NCBI RefSeq assembly: GCF_014648435.1
Contig: NZ_BMRC01000002.1
Coordinates: forward strand, 310,001-374,000
Direction: 5' to 3'
Length of the DNA: 64,000 bases
From: Nonomuraea spiralis
Lineage (GTDB): Bacteria > Actinomycetota > Actinomycetes > Streptosporangiales > Streptosporangiaceae
The first letter of the stretch is position 1. The number at the start of each line of letters is the position of its first letter. The position numbers and the translations under genes are program-made. Under the pieces are notes generated by a model. That model was not told the DNA's origin and did not search any database. It saw only the letters and a program-made list of their open reading frames with translations. Below are positions 1 through 7,776 of this stretch, one piece after another.

Positions 1-337
1 CCTCGTACGCCTCGGCCAGGCGGTACAGGGAGACCGCCAGGTGGCCGCCGCCGAGCCCGCGGCTGAGCGCCACGGCCTCCTGGGCCATGGGCAGCGCCTC
101 GGTGGCGCGTGAGCGGTCGAGCAGCATCCCGGCCGTGGTGCGCAGGGAGTGGGCCAGCAGGCCGGTGTACTCCTCCGGGTCGCGGGCGGCCAGCGCCCGG
201 CTCTGGGCGATGGCCTCGCGGGCCCGTTCGACGCCGCCCCACCGGGGACGGCGCAGCGCGTAGGCCAGCATGGCCTGCACGGCCGCCGCGTCGACGCTGC
301 CCTTCTGGGTCGCGTCGTCCGGGCCGTTCCGGTTCAA
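1..337 (-). CDS. TPR-like helical repeat protein, N-terminal part (runs off the left edge)
   Basis: The minus strand is open from the window edge to a TTG start at 337. A GGAGGTG ribosome binding site lies at 345-351, seven bases away. The visible 112 residues are rich in Ala, Leu, Arg and Glu. They show TPR-like spacing, with motifs such as QAMLAYALRR, EEYTGLLAHSLRTTA and LAVSLYRLAEAYE. This resembles the tetratricopeptide arrays of actinomycete regulatory and NB-ARC proteins. No catalytic motif is in the visible part, so the function is unknown. It is divergent from the metallophosphoesterase, about 100 bases away. The TTG start is chosen on the ribosome binding site; an internal ATG about 20 codons later is possible. 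Confidence 0.6.
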   Translation of the reverse strand, partial: MNRNGPDDATQKGSVDAAAVQAMLAYALRRPRWGGVERAREAIAQSRALAARDPEEYTGLLAHSLRTTAGMLLDRSRATEALPMAQEAVALSRGLGGGHLAVSLYRLAEAYE

Positions 338-440
338 AGGAGCCCACCTCCGCGATCCCAAGGGCTTGCTTGGGGACGTGAGGTTACACCATGCCGCACC
401 ATCTGTGTCCCCCGCAGTACGGAGCGTTCAGTATGCGCGA

Positions 441-1955
441 ATGGAGGATGCCGGTAAAGATGTGTTCATGGTGGAAGTCGCGGCCGAGCGCGGGAAGCAG
501 CATTCGTCACGGGTGTCGGAGGCGGGGGCCGGGTGGTCCTGTGCGCAACCGGGGGCGTTTGCCCAGCTCAGGCCGGACAAAGGTGGATTTACCTGGCTGA
601 ATTTACGCACCCTTTGGTTGTCGCGGAACGAGATCCTCGCCGGTCTGTTCGGTGACCCTTCCGGGGAGGTGCGGGAACGGTGGATCGCGGCTCAGGAAGC
701 CCGCGGGATAGATCCGGAATTTCGCATCAAGCCCGGCGTCGGGGGAAATTTCAATTTCCTGATTCTCGGCGACACCGGCGAGGGCGACGCCTCCCAATAC
801 GCCGTCGTCCCCGGAATGCTGAAAACGGGACAGGACACGTCGTTCGCCGTCATCGCCAGCGACGTGATCTACCCGACGGGATCGGGCAACGAGTACGGGG
901 ACAAGTTCTTCCGGCCGTACAAGGACTACGAGGCGCCGATCTACGCGATCCCCGGCAACCACGACTGGTACGACGGGCTCGGCGGGTTCATGCGGGTGTT
1001 CTGCGACGCCCCGCCGCTCAAGCCGAAGCCGGACCGCGGGCTGCGCGGCCTGCTGTGGCGCAAGCCGGAGACGATCGACGAGGCCCGGCTGGCCGAGGCG
1101 CGCGAGCTGCGGGGGCGGCCGGCCCAGCAGGCCGCGCAGCCGGCGTCGTACTGGGCGATCGAGAGCGACAGACTGCTGATCGTGGGCGTGGACACCGGCA
1201 TCAAGAACGTGCTCGACAAGAGGCAGACGGCATGGCTGCGCCGCGTCTCGCTCGACCCGCGGCCGAAGATCCTGGTGACCGGGAAGCCCATCTACACCGG
1301 CAACGTCCACAAGCCGTCACTGCTGGAGGAAGGCGGCACGATCGATGACATCGTGCGCGACCCGGCCCACCGGTACGTCGCGGCCATCGGCGGAGACGTG
1401 CACAACTACCAGCGATATCCGGTCAAGGTGGGCGACCGGGTGATCCAGTACATCGTGACGGGCGGCGGCGGCGCGTTCATGCACGCCACCCACATCATCG
1501 ACCGGGTGGACGTCGCAGGCGTCGCCGAGGACGACTTCAGGTGCTACCCGCTGCGCGGCGACTCGCTGTCCTTCTACAGCCAGCTCTACGCCCGGCGGCT
1601 GCGGATGAAGTGGCTCCGGCTCACCCCCGACGAGGCGTTGTGCGTCATGTCCCAGCACATCGGCAACCGGCCCGTCCGGCCGATCGAGGGCGCGGTCACG
1701 ATGACCCGGCGGATGCGGTGGGCCGCGCGGCTGCTCGGGGCCTGGCCGTGGCCGTTCAGGTTGCCGGTGGACAAGGTGTTCCACCGCTTCCTGTCGGAGT
1801 TGTCGGACTGGGACTCCCCGCCGTTCTTCAAGCAGTTCCTGCACGTGTCGGTCACGCCCGACCGGCTGACCCTGCGCTGTTTCGCCGCCACCGGATGCCT
1901 GGAGCAGGAGCTCAGGCCGCCGCTGGAGGACGAGGTGCACATCGATTTGTCGTAG
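441..1955 (+). CDS. metallophosphoesterase
   Basis: About 504 residues of the calcineurin-like phosphoesterase fold. The metal-binding blocks appear in order: GDTGEGD near residues 110-116, GNHDW near 171-175 and GGDVHNYQ near 316-323. These are the GDxG, GNH(D/E) and GDxHxx blocks of binuclear metal centres. No signal peptide or membrane segment is evident, so it is probably cytoplasmic. The C-terminal 170 residues after the fold do not match anything I recognise. The substrate is unknown. The frame is open far upstream. The ATG at 441 is picked because the divergent gene starts at 337, but its ribosome binding site is weak; an ATG at 468 is the main alternative. Confidence 0.75.
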   Translation: MEDAGKDVFMVEVAAERGKQHSSRVSEAGAGWSCAQPGAFAQLRPDKGGFTWLNLRTLWLSRNEILAGLFGDPSGEVRERWIAAQEARGIDPEFRIKPGVGGNFNFLILGDTGEGDASQYAVVPGMLKTGQDTSFAVIASDVIYPTGSGNEYGDKFFRPYKDYEAPIYAIPGNHDWYDGLGGFMRVFCDAPPLKPKPDRGLRGLLWRKPETIDEARLAEARELRGRPAQQAAQPASYWAIESDRLLIVGVDTGIKNVLDKRQTAWLRRVSLDPRPKILVTGKPIYTGNVHKPSLLEEGGTIDDIVRDPAHRYVAAIGGDVHNYQRYPVKVGDRVIQYIVTGGGGAFMHATHIIDRVDVAGVAEDDFRCYPLRGDSLSFYSQLYARRLRMKWLRLTPDEALCVMSQHIGNRPVRPIEGAVTMTRRMRWAARLLGAWPWPFRLPVDKVFHRFLSELSDWDSPPFFKQFLHVSVTPDRLTLRCFAATGCLEQELRPPLEDEVHIDLS

Positions 1956-1970
1956 GTATTTGGCACCCTT

Positions 1971-3545
1971 ATGTGCGTGTATGTCGTGGTAACGGGGGAG
2001 ACGGTGCTCCCCATCGGAGGATCGGCCCGGCACGCGGCCGATCCGGCGTCCGCGGTGCGGGAGCTGGAGGCCGGTGGCGGGCCGCGGTGGGTCTGGGCCG
2101 ACACGCGCGAGACGTACCCGCCGCTGCTGGAGCAGGGCGTACGGGTCGCGCGCTGCCACGACCTCGCGCTCACCGAGGGGCTGCTGCTCGCCCACGAGGG
2201 CCGTTACGGTGAGCCGCGCTCGGCGCGGGCCGCGCACGCCCGGCTGCACGGGCTGCCCGTGCCCGACGACCAGCCGAACGTGACCGGCACGCTGTTCGCG
2301 CCCGAGCCGCTGGGGGCGGAGGCGGTGGCCGAGGTACTGGCCGACCAGCTCCGCCGGATCGAGGCGCTGCCCGAGCCCGGCCGCTTCCGGCTGCTGGTCG
2401 CCGCCGAGTCCGCGGGCGCGCTGGTCGCGGCCGAGATGTCGTACGACGGCATGCCCTGGAGCCGGGACGTGCACGACGCGCTGCTGACCGACCTGCTCGG
2501 TCCAAGGCCGGTGCACGGCATGCGCCCGGCCAAGCTGCAGGCGCTGGCCGACGAGGTGACGGCGGCTTTCGGCCACCAGGTCAACCCCGACTCGGTGCAG
2601 CAGCTCGTCAAGGCGTTCAAGGGGGCGGGGGTGGCGCTGAAGTCGACCCGCTCGTGGGAGCTGAAGAAGGTCGACCATCCCGCCGTCGCGCCGCTGCTGG
2701 CTTACAAGGAGCTGGCCCGGCTGTACTCCTTCCACGGCTGGGTGTGGGCCGACCAGTGGGTGCGCGGCGGGCGCTTCCGCCCCGAGTACGTGGTCGGCGG
2801 CGTGGTGTCCGGGCGGTGGGCGACCAGCGGCGGCGGGGCGCTGCAGATCCCCAAGGTGATGCGCCGGGTCGTGGTGGCCGACGAGGGATGGACGCTGGTG
2901 GTCGCCGACGCCGCCCAGCTGGAGCCGAGGGTGCTGGCCGCGATGGCCGGTGACCGGGGGCTGGCCAGGGCCGCGGGGGAGATCGACCTCTACTCGGCGC
3001 TGGCCCAGTCGTTCGGGGGCGAGCGCGAGAACGCCAAGATCGCGATGCTGTCCGCCATGTACGGCGGCACCAGCGGCGACGCCTCCAAGCTGCTGGCCGT
3101 GATGCGGCAGCGCTTCCCCCAGGCGTACCAGTTCGTGGAGGACGCGGCCAAGGCGGGGGAGGAGGGGCGGCTGGTGCGGTCCTGGCTCGGGCGTACCAGC
3201 CCGCCGCCGTCCGGGCGGTGGAAGGAGCTCGTGTCCGGGCCCGAGGGTGGGCGCGCGGCCCGCGACCGGGGCCGCTTCACCAGGAACTTCGTGGTGCAGG
3301 GCACGGCGGCCGAATGGGCGCTGGCGCTGCTGGCGGTGCTGCGCGGGCTGTTGCCCGAGCCCGCCCGGCTGGTGTTCTTCCAGCACGACGAGGTCATGGT
3401 GCACTGCCCGCTGGACCAGGCGGAGCAGGTCATCGGGGCGGTGACGACGGCGGCGGCCGAGGCGAGCAGGCTGCTGTTCGGCTCGACCCCGGTGCGCTTC
3501 CCGATGGAGGCCGTCGCGGTCGGCTGCTACGCCGACGCGAAGTGA
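1971..3545 (+). CDS. family A DNA polymerase-like protein (PolA-related, no 5' nuclease domain)
   Basis: 524 residues. The C-terminal half has family A polymerase blocks: motif A as VVADAAQLEPR (about 311-321), motif B as ENAKIAMLSAMYGG (about 353-366) and motif C as FFQHDEVMVH (about 469-478). Motif A departs from the usual DYSQIELR, with Tyr and Ser replaced by Ala, although the catalytic Asp and Glu remain. The N-terminal third sits where a 3'-5' exonuclease domain would lie but shows no clear DEDD residues. Actinomycetes carry such a second PolA homologue beside full-length PolA, usually annotated as bifunctional exonuclease/polymerase. The role is probably repair; true activity cannot be told from sequence. 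A ~33-bp tandem repeat spans the stop codon. Confidence 0.8.
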   Translation: MCVYVVVTGETVLPIGGSARHAADPASAVRELEAGGGPRWVWADTRETYPPLLEQGVRVARCHDLALTEGLLLAHEGRYGEPRSARAAHARLHGLPVPDDQPNVTGTLFAPEPLGAEAVAEVLADQLRRIEALPEPGRFRLLVAAESAGALVAAEMSYDGMPWSRDVHDALLTDLLGPRPVHGMRPAKLQALADEVTAAFGHQVNPDSVQQLVKAFKGAGVALKSTRSWELKKVDHPAVAPLLAYKELARLYSFHGWVWADQWVRGGRFRPEYVVGGVVSGRWATSGGGALQIPKVMRRVVVADEGWTLVVADAAQLEPRVLAAMAGDRGLARAAGEIDLYSALAQSFGGERENAKIAMLSAMYGGTSGDASKLLAVMRQRFPQAYQFVEDAAKAGEEGRLVRSWLGRTSPPPSGRWKELVSGPEGGRAARDRGRFTRNFVVQGTAAEWALALLAVLRGLLPEPARLVFFQHDEVMVHCPLDQAEQVIGAVTTAAAEASRLLFGSTPVRFPMEAVAVGCYADAK

Positions 3546-3600
3546 TCGACGCCCGGGTCAGCCGCCACGCCGACGCGAAGCGGCCGACCGGCCGGGTCAG
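3529..3600. repeat. two-copy ~33-bp tandem repeat across the polymerase stop codon
   Basis: Copies at 3529-3561 and 3567-3600 share the block ACGCCGACGCGAAG and end in CCGGGTCAG, with a diverged middle. The first copy holds the last codons and the stop of the polymerase-like gene. The second fills the gap and reaches the 3' end of the convergent transporter gene. It looks like a local duplication. Confidence 0.6.
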
Positions 3601-4862
3601 GGGCGGTCGCGGTACCAGGCCGAGGCCAGCCAGAGGCCGGTGGCCGTGACCATGACGCCGACGACCAGGCCGAGCGCGCCGTAGGACACCATGCCCACGA
3701 TGGCGCCCGCGATGATCGTCCCGGTGGCGCCGCAGACGTTCATGAGCAGGTCGGACAGGCCCTGTACGGCGGGACGGCCGTCGATCGGCACCGACTCGGT
3801 GACCAGCGCCGACCCGGCCACCAGCCCGCACGACCAGCCGAGGCCGAGCACGATCAGGGCCGCCGTCACCTGCCAGACCCGGTGCCCCGCCGTGGCCGCC
3901 AGGACGGCCGCGCCGAGCAGCAGCCCCGAGCCGAGCAGCAGGACCGGCACCTTGCCCGCCCGGTCGGCCAGCCAGCCCACGACCGGCGAGAACATGTACA
4001 TCCCGGCGATGTGCAGGCTGATCACCAGGCCGATGACGTTCAGGTTCGAGCCGTCGTGGTGGAGCTTCACGGGGGTCATCGACATGATCGAGACCATCGC
4101 GGTGTGGGCGACCGCGATCATGACCAGCGCGCGGCGGGCCATGGGGGTCTCGCGCAGCGTGCGCAGGCCCGTCCTGATCGTACGGTGGCGGCCCGGGCCG
4201 GGCTCCGGGGCGCCGTCCAGCTCGCGGGCCAGCTTGAGCGGGTCGGGACGCAGGCCGCCGATGATCACGGCCAGCGCCACGGCGAAGGCCAGCGCCGCGA
4301 ACGCGAACGGCCCGGCCTTGGCCGCCAGCCCCGCCTGGATCCCCATCCGGTCGGCGGGCTCGGCCAGGTTCGGCCCGGCGACCGAGCCGACGGTCGAGGC
4401 CCACACGACCAGCGACAGGTGCCGGGCCGAGTGGCCCTGCGGCGACAGGTCGGTCGCGGAGTACCGGGCGGCCAGGCTGCCCGCGCTGCCGCCGCCGACC
4501 AGTACGAGACCGGCCAGCAGCAGCGGCCAGTTCCCCAGGCTGATCGCGGCGACCGAGATCGCGCAGCCCGCCAGCGCCGCCACGTACGCCAGCGACAGGC
4601 CCGCCCGGCGGCCCCCGAGGCTGGACAGCCGCGCCGTCGGCAGTGCCAGCAGCGCCGCGCCGAGCACGGTGGCGGTCCCGGCGAAGCCGCTGATCACCGT
4701 CGAACCGGACAACTCATCGACGACCACCGAGCTGAGTGCCAGCCCGACGGCCACTCCCACGCCGCCCACGATCTGCGCGGCGGACAGGACGGCCAGGGTC
4801 CGGCGTTGAACGCTGGCGCGATCAGGCAGGGAGATGGGGGGTTTCGTGGGGGTGCTGGTCAC
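3597..4862 (-). CDS. MFS transporter
   Basis: About 421 residues with some twelve hydrophobic segments and a central basic loop (residues about 200-230, rich in Arg, Pro and Gly) between the two six-helix halves. GWLADRAGKVPVLLLGSG is the motif-A-like loop that starts the second half. This is a major facilitator superfamily permease of the inner membrane. The substrate cannot be assigned, though drug or metabolite efflux is the usual role of this type. I start it at the GTG at 4862 (VTSTPTKPP); a TTG at 4898 would add 12 residues. Neither start has a strong ribosome binding site. It is convergent with the polymerase-like gene. Confidence 0.8.
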   Translation of the reverse strand: MTSTPTKPPISLPDRASVQRRTLAVLSAAQIVGGVGVAVGLALSSVVVDELSGSTVISGFAGTATVLGAALLALPTARLSSLGGRRAGLSLAYVAALAGCAISVAAISLGNWPLLLAGLVLVGGGSAGSLAARYSATDLSPQGHSARHLSLVVWASTVGSVAGPNLAEPADRMGIQAGLAAKAGPFAFAALAFAVALAVIIGGLRPDPLKLARELDGAPEPGPGRHRTIRTGLRTLRETPMARRALVMIAVAHTAMVSIMSMTPVKLHHDGSNLNVIGLVISLHIAGMYMFSPVVGWLADRAGKVPVLLLGSGLLLGAAVLAATAGHRVWQVTAALIVLGLGWSCGLVAGSALVTESVPIDGRPAVQGLSDLLMNVCGATGTIIAGAIVGMVSYGALGLVVGVMVTATGLWLASAWYRDRP

Positions 4863-4938
4863 CTGTGAAGTCTCGCATAGCCCCCGACATCCCCCCAAAG
4901 AGGACAGGCATCCATTTCTATTAGGAAAGGTGCGTTTT

Positions 4939-5754
4939 TCAGAGGATGGTGACGGAATCCCCCACGGTGATCGTGCCGGTGCCGTCCGGGATCAGGTTGA
5001 TGCCGAACCAGACCTTGCCGTCGCGCTTGCGGTGCCGGGACAGCGTCCTGATGGGCTCCTTGCCCTTGCTGTACGTCGCGGTGTCGATCGTGGTCAGCAC
5101 GCAGCGGTCGCAGCCCTTGGCCACCCGGAAGGCGACCTCGCCGATGCGCAGCCGCTTCCACTCGTCCTCGGCGAAGGGACGTTCCACGCCCCCGATCACC
5201 ACGCTCGGCCGGAAACGATGCATGGGCAGGGGCGCGGGCGCCTCCTCGCCGCGCTCGGCCGCCGTCTCGGCGATCCACTCGTCGAGCCGGGACAGGGACG
5301 CGGTCGTGGTCAGCAGCAGGGGATAGCCGTCGGCCAGGCTCACGCGGTCGCCGGGAAGGGCGTACTCGGGGTTGACCGGACGGCGGGTCGGGTCGTCGAG
5401 CCAGGCCAGCCTGGCCGGGCGGCCGATCAGCTCCGACAACCAGCGCGCCGCGTCGTCTCCGCAGTCGGTGAGCTCGACCGGTGTACGCCAGACGGCGACG
5501 GTGCTCATGGTGGCGGTGGGGGTGACCCGCAGCGGCGGCGCGTGCGGGCCGGTCAGGGTGAGGGCGTCGCCGTCGAGCACCGCCACGCAGGCCAGCAGCA
5601 TGGGGTGCTCACGGGCGGTCAGCAGGCCGCCCTCGCCGTCGGTCACCAGGTAGCGCCGGTCACCGGCCAGCCCCCAGGGCTGCACCTCGGCCTCGTGGAC
5701 GTCGTGCCCGGCGGTGGACTTGACGGGATAGAAGTGGATGCTCGCCAGTTCCAT
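4939..5754 (-). CDS. MOSC domain protein (YcbX/mARC type)
   Basis: 271 residues. The N-terminal region is a MOSC beta-barrel domain, beginning with IHFYPVKSTAGHDV and containing GLAGDRRYLVTD. The C-terminal MOSC domain contains RFRPSVVI and KGCDRCVLTTID. The Cys of the RC pair is where related mARC/YcbX proteins ligate the molybdenum cofactor. These proteins reduce N-hydroxylated compounds using electrons from a partner; E. coli YcbX detoxifies N-hydroxylated base analogues. A molybdoenzyme role fits a genome that also makes the molybdo-flavoenzyme at 18.7-22.5 kb. No ferredoxin domain is fused here, so a separate electron donor is needed. The ATG at 5754 matches the usual family start. Confidence 0.85.
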   Translation of the reverse strand: MELASIHFYPVKSTAGHDVHEAEVQPWGLAGDRRYLVTDGEGGLLTAREHPMLLACVAVLDGDALTLTGPHAPPLRVTPTATMSTVAVWRTPVELTDCGDDAARWLSELIGRPARLAWLDDPTRRPVNPEYALPGDRVSLADGYPLLLTTTASLSRLDEWIAETAAERGEEAPAPLPMHRFRPSVVIGGVERPFAEDEWKRLRIGEVAFRVAKGCDRCVLTTIDTATYSKGKEPIRTLSRHRKRDGKVWFGINLIPDGTGTITVGDSVTIL

Positions 5755-5769
5755 GGCCAGGACCGTATC

Positions 5770-6960
5770 TCACGCCCTCGGGACGGCCTCGGCCCGGTGG
5801 GCCGCGGCGACCGGCTCCCGGCGCGTACGGGCGGACAGGGCCACCGTCCCCAGGGCCGCGACGCCGAGCACGGCCCCGATCCAGCCGACGGACGGGTAAC
5901 CGGCGCCCGCCGCGATGGCCAGCCCGCCGAGCCACGGGCCGACGGTGATGCCGACGTTGAAGGCGGAGACGCTCATCGCGGCGGCCATCGTGGGGGCGTC
6001 CTTGGCCAGGGCGAACGCGCGGGTGTTCAGCGTCGGGTTGGTGAAGAAGCCGAACGCCCCGAGCAGCACGATCAGCGGGACGGCCAGCAGCGCGACCGGC
6101 GCGGCCAGGGCCAGCAGCGCCGAGGTCACGACCAGGCCGGCGATCCCCGCGTACAGGGTCGGGAACGGGCGGGTGTCGGCGGTGCGGCCGCCGATGGTGA
6201 TGCCGATCGTCGCGCCGACGCCGTACAGGGCCAGGATCGCGGGCACCCAGGCCGCCTCCATGCCCGTGGTCTCCACCAGCATCGCGCTCAGGTAGCTGAA
6301 GGAGACCAGCAGCGCGCCGGTCGCCAGCGAGGTGGTGGCGAGGGCGAGCCACAGGCGCGGGTTCAGCAGCGAGCGCAGCTCGTCGGTGATGCGCGGCGCG
6401 TTCTCCCGCTCCGGCCGGCCGCCGGGGATCGTGGCCAGCACGCCCACGGCCGCCAGCGTCGACAGCGCGGCCACGGCCCAGAACGCGGCGCGCCAGCCGA
6501 GGTGCTGGCCGATGACCGTGCCCAGGGACAAGCCGAGGAGGGTGGCCACGGTCAGCCCGCCCACCAGGATGCTCATGGCCCTGCCCCTGGCGTTCGGCGG
6601 CACCAGGCCGATCGCCGTGGAGGCCGCGACCGCCCAGAACCCGGCGTAGACGACCGCGCCCGCCACGCGGGTGGCGAACAGCAGGCCGTAGCTCGACGTC
6701 AGGGCCCCTGCCACGTGCGTCAGCGCGAAGACCAGCATGAACGTCAGCAACGCCGTACGGCGCGGCCATCGCAACGTGACCACGGCCAGCACGGGCGCCC
6801 CCACCAGCATCCCGATGGCGAACGCCGAGATCAGCAGCCCCGCGTCGGGGACCGACACGCCGAGGTCGGCGGCCATCTCCGGCAGCAGTCCGGCCAGCAT
6901 CAACTCCGAGGTGCCCTGGGCGAAGATCGCCAACCCCAGGATGAAAACCGCCAATGGCAT
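5770..6960 (-). CDS. Cmx/CmlR-type MFS drug efflux transporter
   Basis: 396 residues, twelve predicted helices. The N-terminus (MPLAVFILGLAIFAQGTSEL, then MLAGLLPEMAADLGVSVPDAG) closely follows the pattern of actinomycete chloramphenicol exporters (Cmx, CmlR). RAMSILVGGLTVATLLGLSLG is the motif C-like efflux signature of drug/H+ antiporters. It is an inner-membrane proton antiporter, and phenicols are the best-guess substrate. The ribosome binding site AAGGAG lies six bases before the ATG. It is downstream of a TetR gene on the same strand, and a shared sequence at 6974-6994 and 7747-7767 suggests direct repression by that TetR. Confidence 0.82.
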   Translation of the reverse strand: MPLAVFILGLAIFAQGTSELMLAGLLPEMAADLGVSVPDAGLLISAFAIGMLVGAPVLAVVTLRWPRRTALLTFMLVFALTHVAGALTSSYGLLFATRVAGAVVYAGFWAVAASTAIGLVPPNARGRAMSILVGGLTVATLLGLSLGTVIGQHLGWRAAFWAVAALSTLAAVGVLATIPGGRPERENAPRITDELRSLLNPRLWLALATTSLATGALLVSFSYLSAMLVETTGMEAAWVPAILALYGVGATIGITIGGRTADTRPFPTLYAGIAGLVVTSALLALAAPVALLAVPLIVLLGAFGFFTNPTLNTRAFALAKDAPTMAAAMSVSAFNVGITVGPWLGGLAIAAGAGYPSVGWIGAVLGVAALGTVALSARTRREPVAAAHRAEAVPRA

Positions 6961-6973
6961 GAGGAACTCCTTA

Positions 6974-6994
6974 GTTTTGGAACGCTTAGTACAG
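6974..6994. promoter_or_regulatory. candidate TetR operator upstream of the efflux gene
   Basis: The stretch begins GTTTTGGA and ends TACAG. It lines up without gaps with 7747-7767, matching at 16 of 21 positions by eye. It lies directly upstream of the efflux gene ribosome binding site. The shared sequence at two promoters of a TetR/efflux pair suggests an operator; this is inference. Confidence 0.5.
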
Positions 6995-7001
6995 AATTAC
7001 G

Positions 7002-7156
7002 GCACAAAAAAGGACGGGACGAGGGTGAGGTCAAGCCTCGGGAGGCAGCCTCGGGAGGCAGTAGGGCGGCAGGGCGGGAGGTCGGGCCTCGGGGGGCGAG
7101 AGGTCAAGGAGGGTGGGAGGCCGAGGAGTGGGTCGTGAGGGCAGGGAGTGCGGGGG
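7002..7156. other. purine-rich, G-tract intergenic region
   Basis: The + strand between the TetR stop and the efflux gene leader is strongly G and A biased, with many GGG runs. It holds a direct repeat of GCCTCGGGAGGCA (about 7034-7059), each copy also a short palindrome. No open frame of credible length and no terminator-like long hairpin are seen. The G runs could allow quadruplex formation. Confidence 0.45.
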
Positions 7157-7729
7157 TCAGAAGGCGGTCATTGCCGTTTTTGCGATGGACTCCAGGGTCG
7201 CCCGGCCGGTCCCGCCTCTGGCCGCGACGGATATGCCGCTGACCGTGGCCACCACGAAGTGCGCGAGCGCCTGCGCGTCCTTGTCCGCGCCGATCTCGCC
7301 GCGGGCCTGCCCGAGCTCGATCGCGCCCCGCAGCGCCGCCACCCGCCGGTCGCCGTCGCGGCGCAGCAGGGCGGCGATCCCCGGGTCGTGCGGAGCCAGC
7401 TCGACCAGGGAGTTGACCGCCAGGCATCCGGCCGGGGAGTCGGCCTGCGGATCGACCGCCTGCCACAACACGGTCCGGATCTTCTCCGGCGCCGGCAGGT
7501 CGGAGTCCATGAGCTCGATCAGCGCGGACGTGCGCTCCTCGTGGTAGCGGCGCAGGGCCCGCTCGTAGAGGTCGCGCTTGCTGTCGAAGGTGTTGTAGAT
7601 GCTGCTGCGCCCGAGCCCGGTGGCCGCGCACAGGTCCTGTGTCGACGTGCCTTCGTAGCCGGCGTCCCAGAACGCCCGCATCGCGGCCTCGACGGCGCGG
7701 TCCTCCTCGAACGTCCGTGGTCGTGCCAT
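7157..7729 (-). CDS. TetR/AcrR family repressor, likely of the efflux gene
   Basis: 190 residues. The N-terminal TetR helix-turn-helix covers about residues 6-52: ARPRTFEEDRAVEAAMRAFW, then GYEGTSTQDLCAATGLGRSSIYNTFDSK, with the typical SSIYNTF recognition helix. The C-terminal ligand domain includes PAGCLAVNSLVEL and the AHFVVATVSGISVAARGG dimer helix, as in the YxaF/LmrA-type subgroup. It sits between the kinase and the efflux pump on the same strand. A candidate operator overlaps its own upstream region (7747-7767) and another precedes the pump, so autoregulation plus control of the pump is likely. Confidence 0.85.
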   Translation of the reverse strand: MARPRTFEEDRAVEAAMRAFWDAGYEGTSTQDLCAATGLGRSSIYNTFDSKRDLYERALRRYHEERTSALIELMDSDLPAPEKIRTVLWQAVDPQADSPAGCLAVNSLVELAPHDPGIAALLRRDGDRRVAALRGAIELGQARGEIGADKDAQALAHFVVATVSGISVAARGGTGRATLESIAKTAMTAF

Positions 7730-7746
7730 GGCGAGCACGCTAGCAC

Positions 7747-7767
7747 GTTTTGGACTGATTGTTACAG
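7747..7767. promoter_or_regulatory. candidate TetR operator upstream of tetR
   Basis: GTTTTGGACTGATTGTTACAG closely resembles 6974-6994 in front of the efflux gene. It lies in the short gap between the kinase stop (7777) and the tetR start (7729), where an autoregulatory site would be. Confidence 0.5.
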
Positions 7768-7776
7768 TACGGCGGT

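Noticed and set aside
4834..7242. 802-codon plus-strand frame across the MOSC and efflux genes
   Set aside because: Composition is Gly/Arg/Gln/His low-complexity typical of antisense frames; both real genes are on the minus strand.
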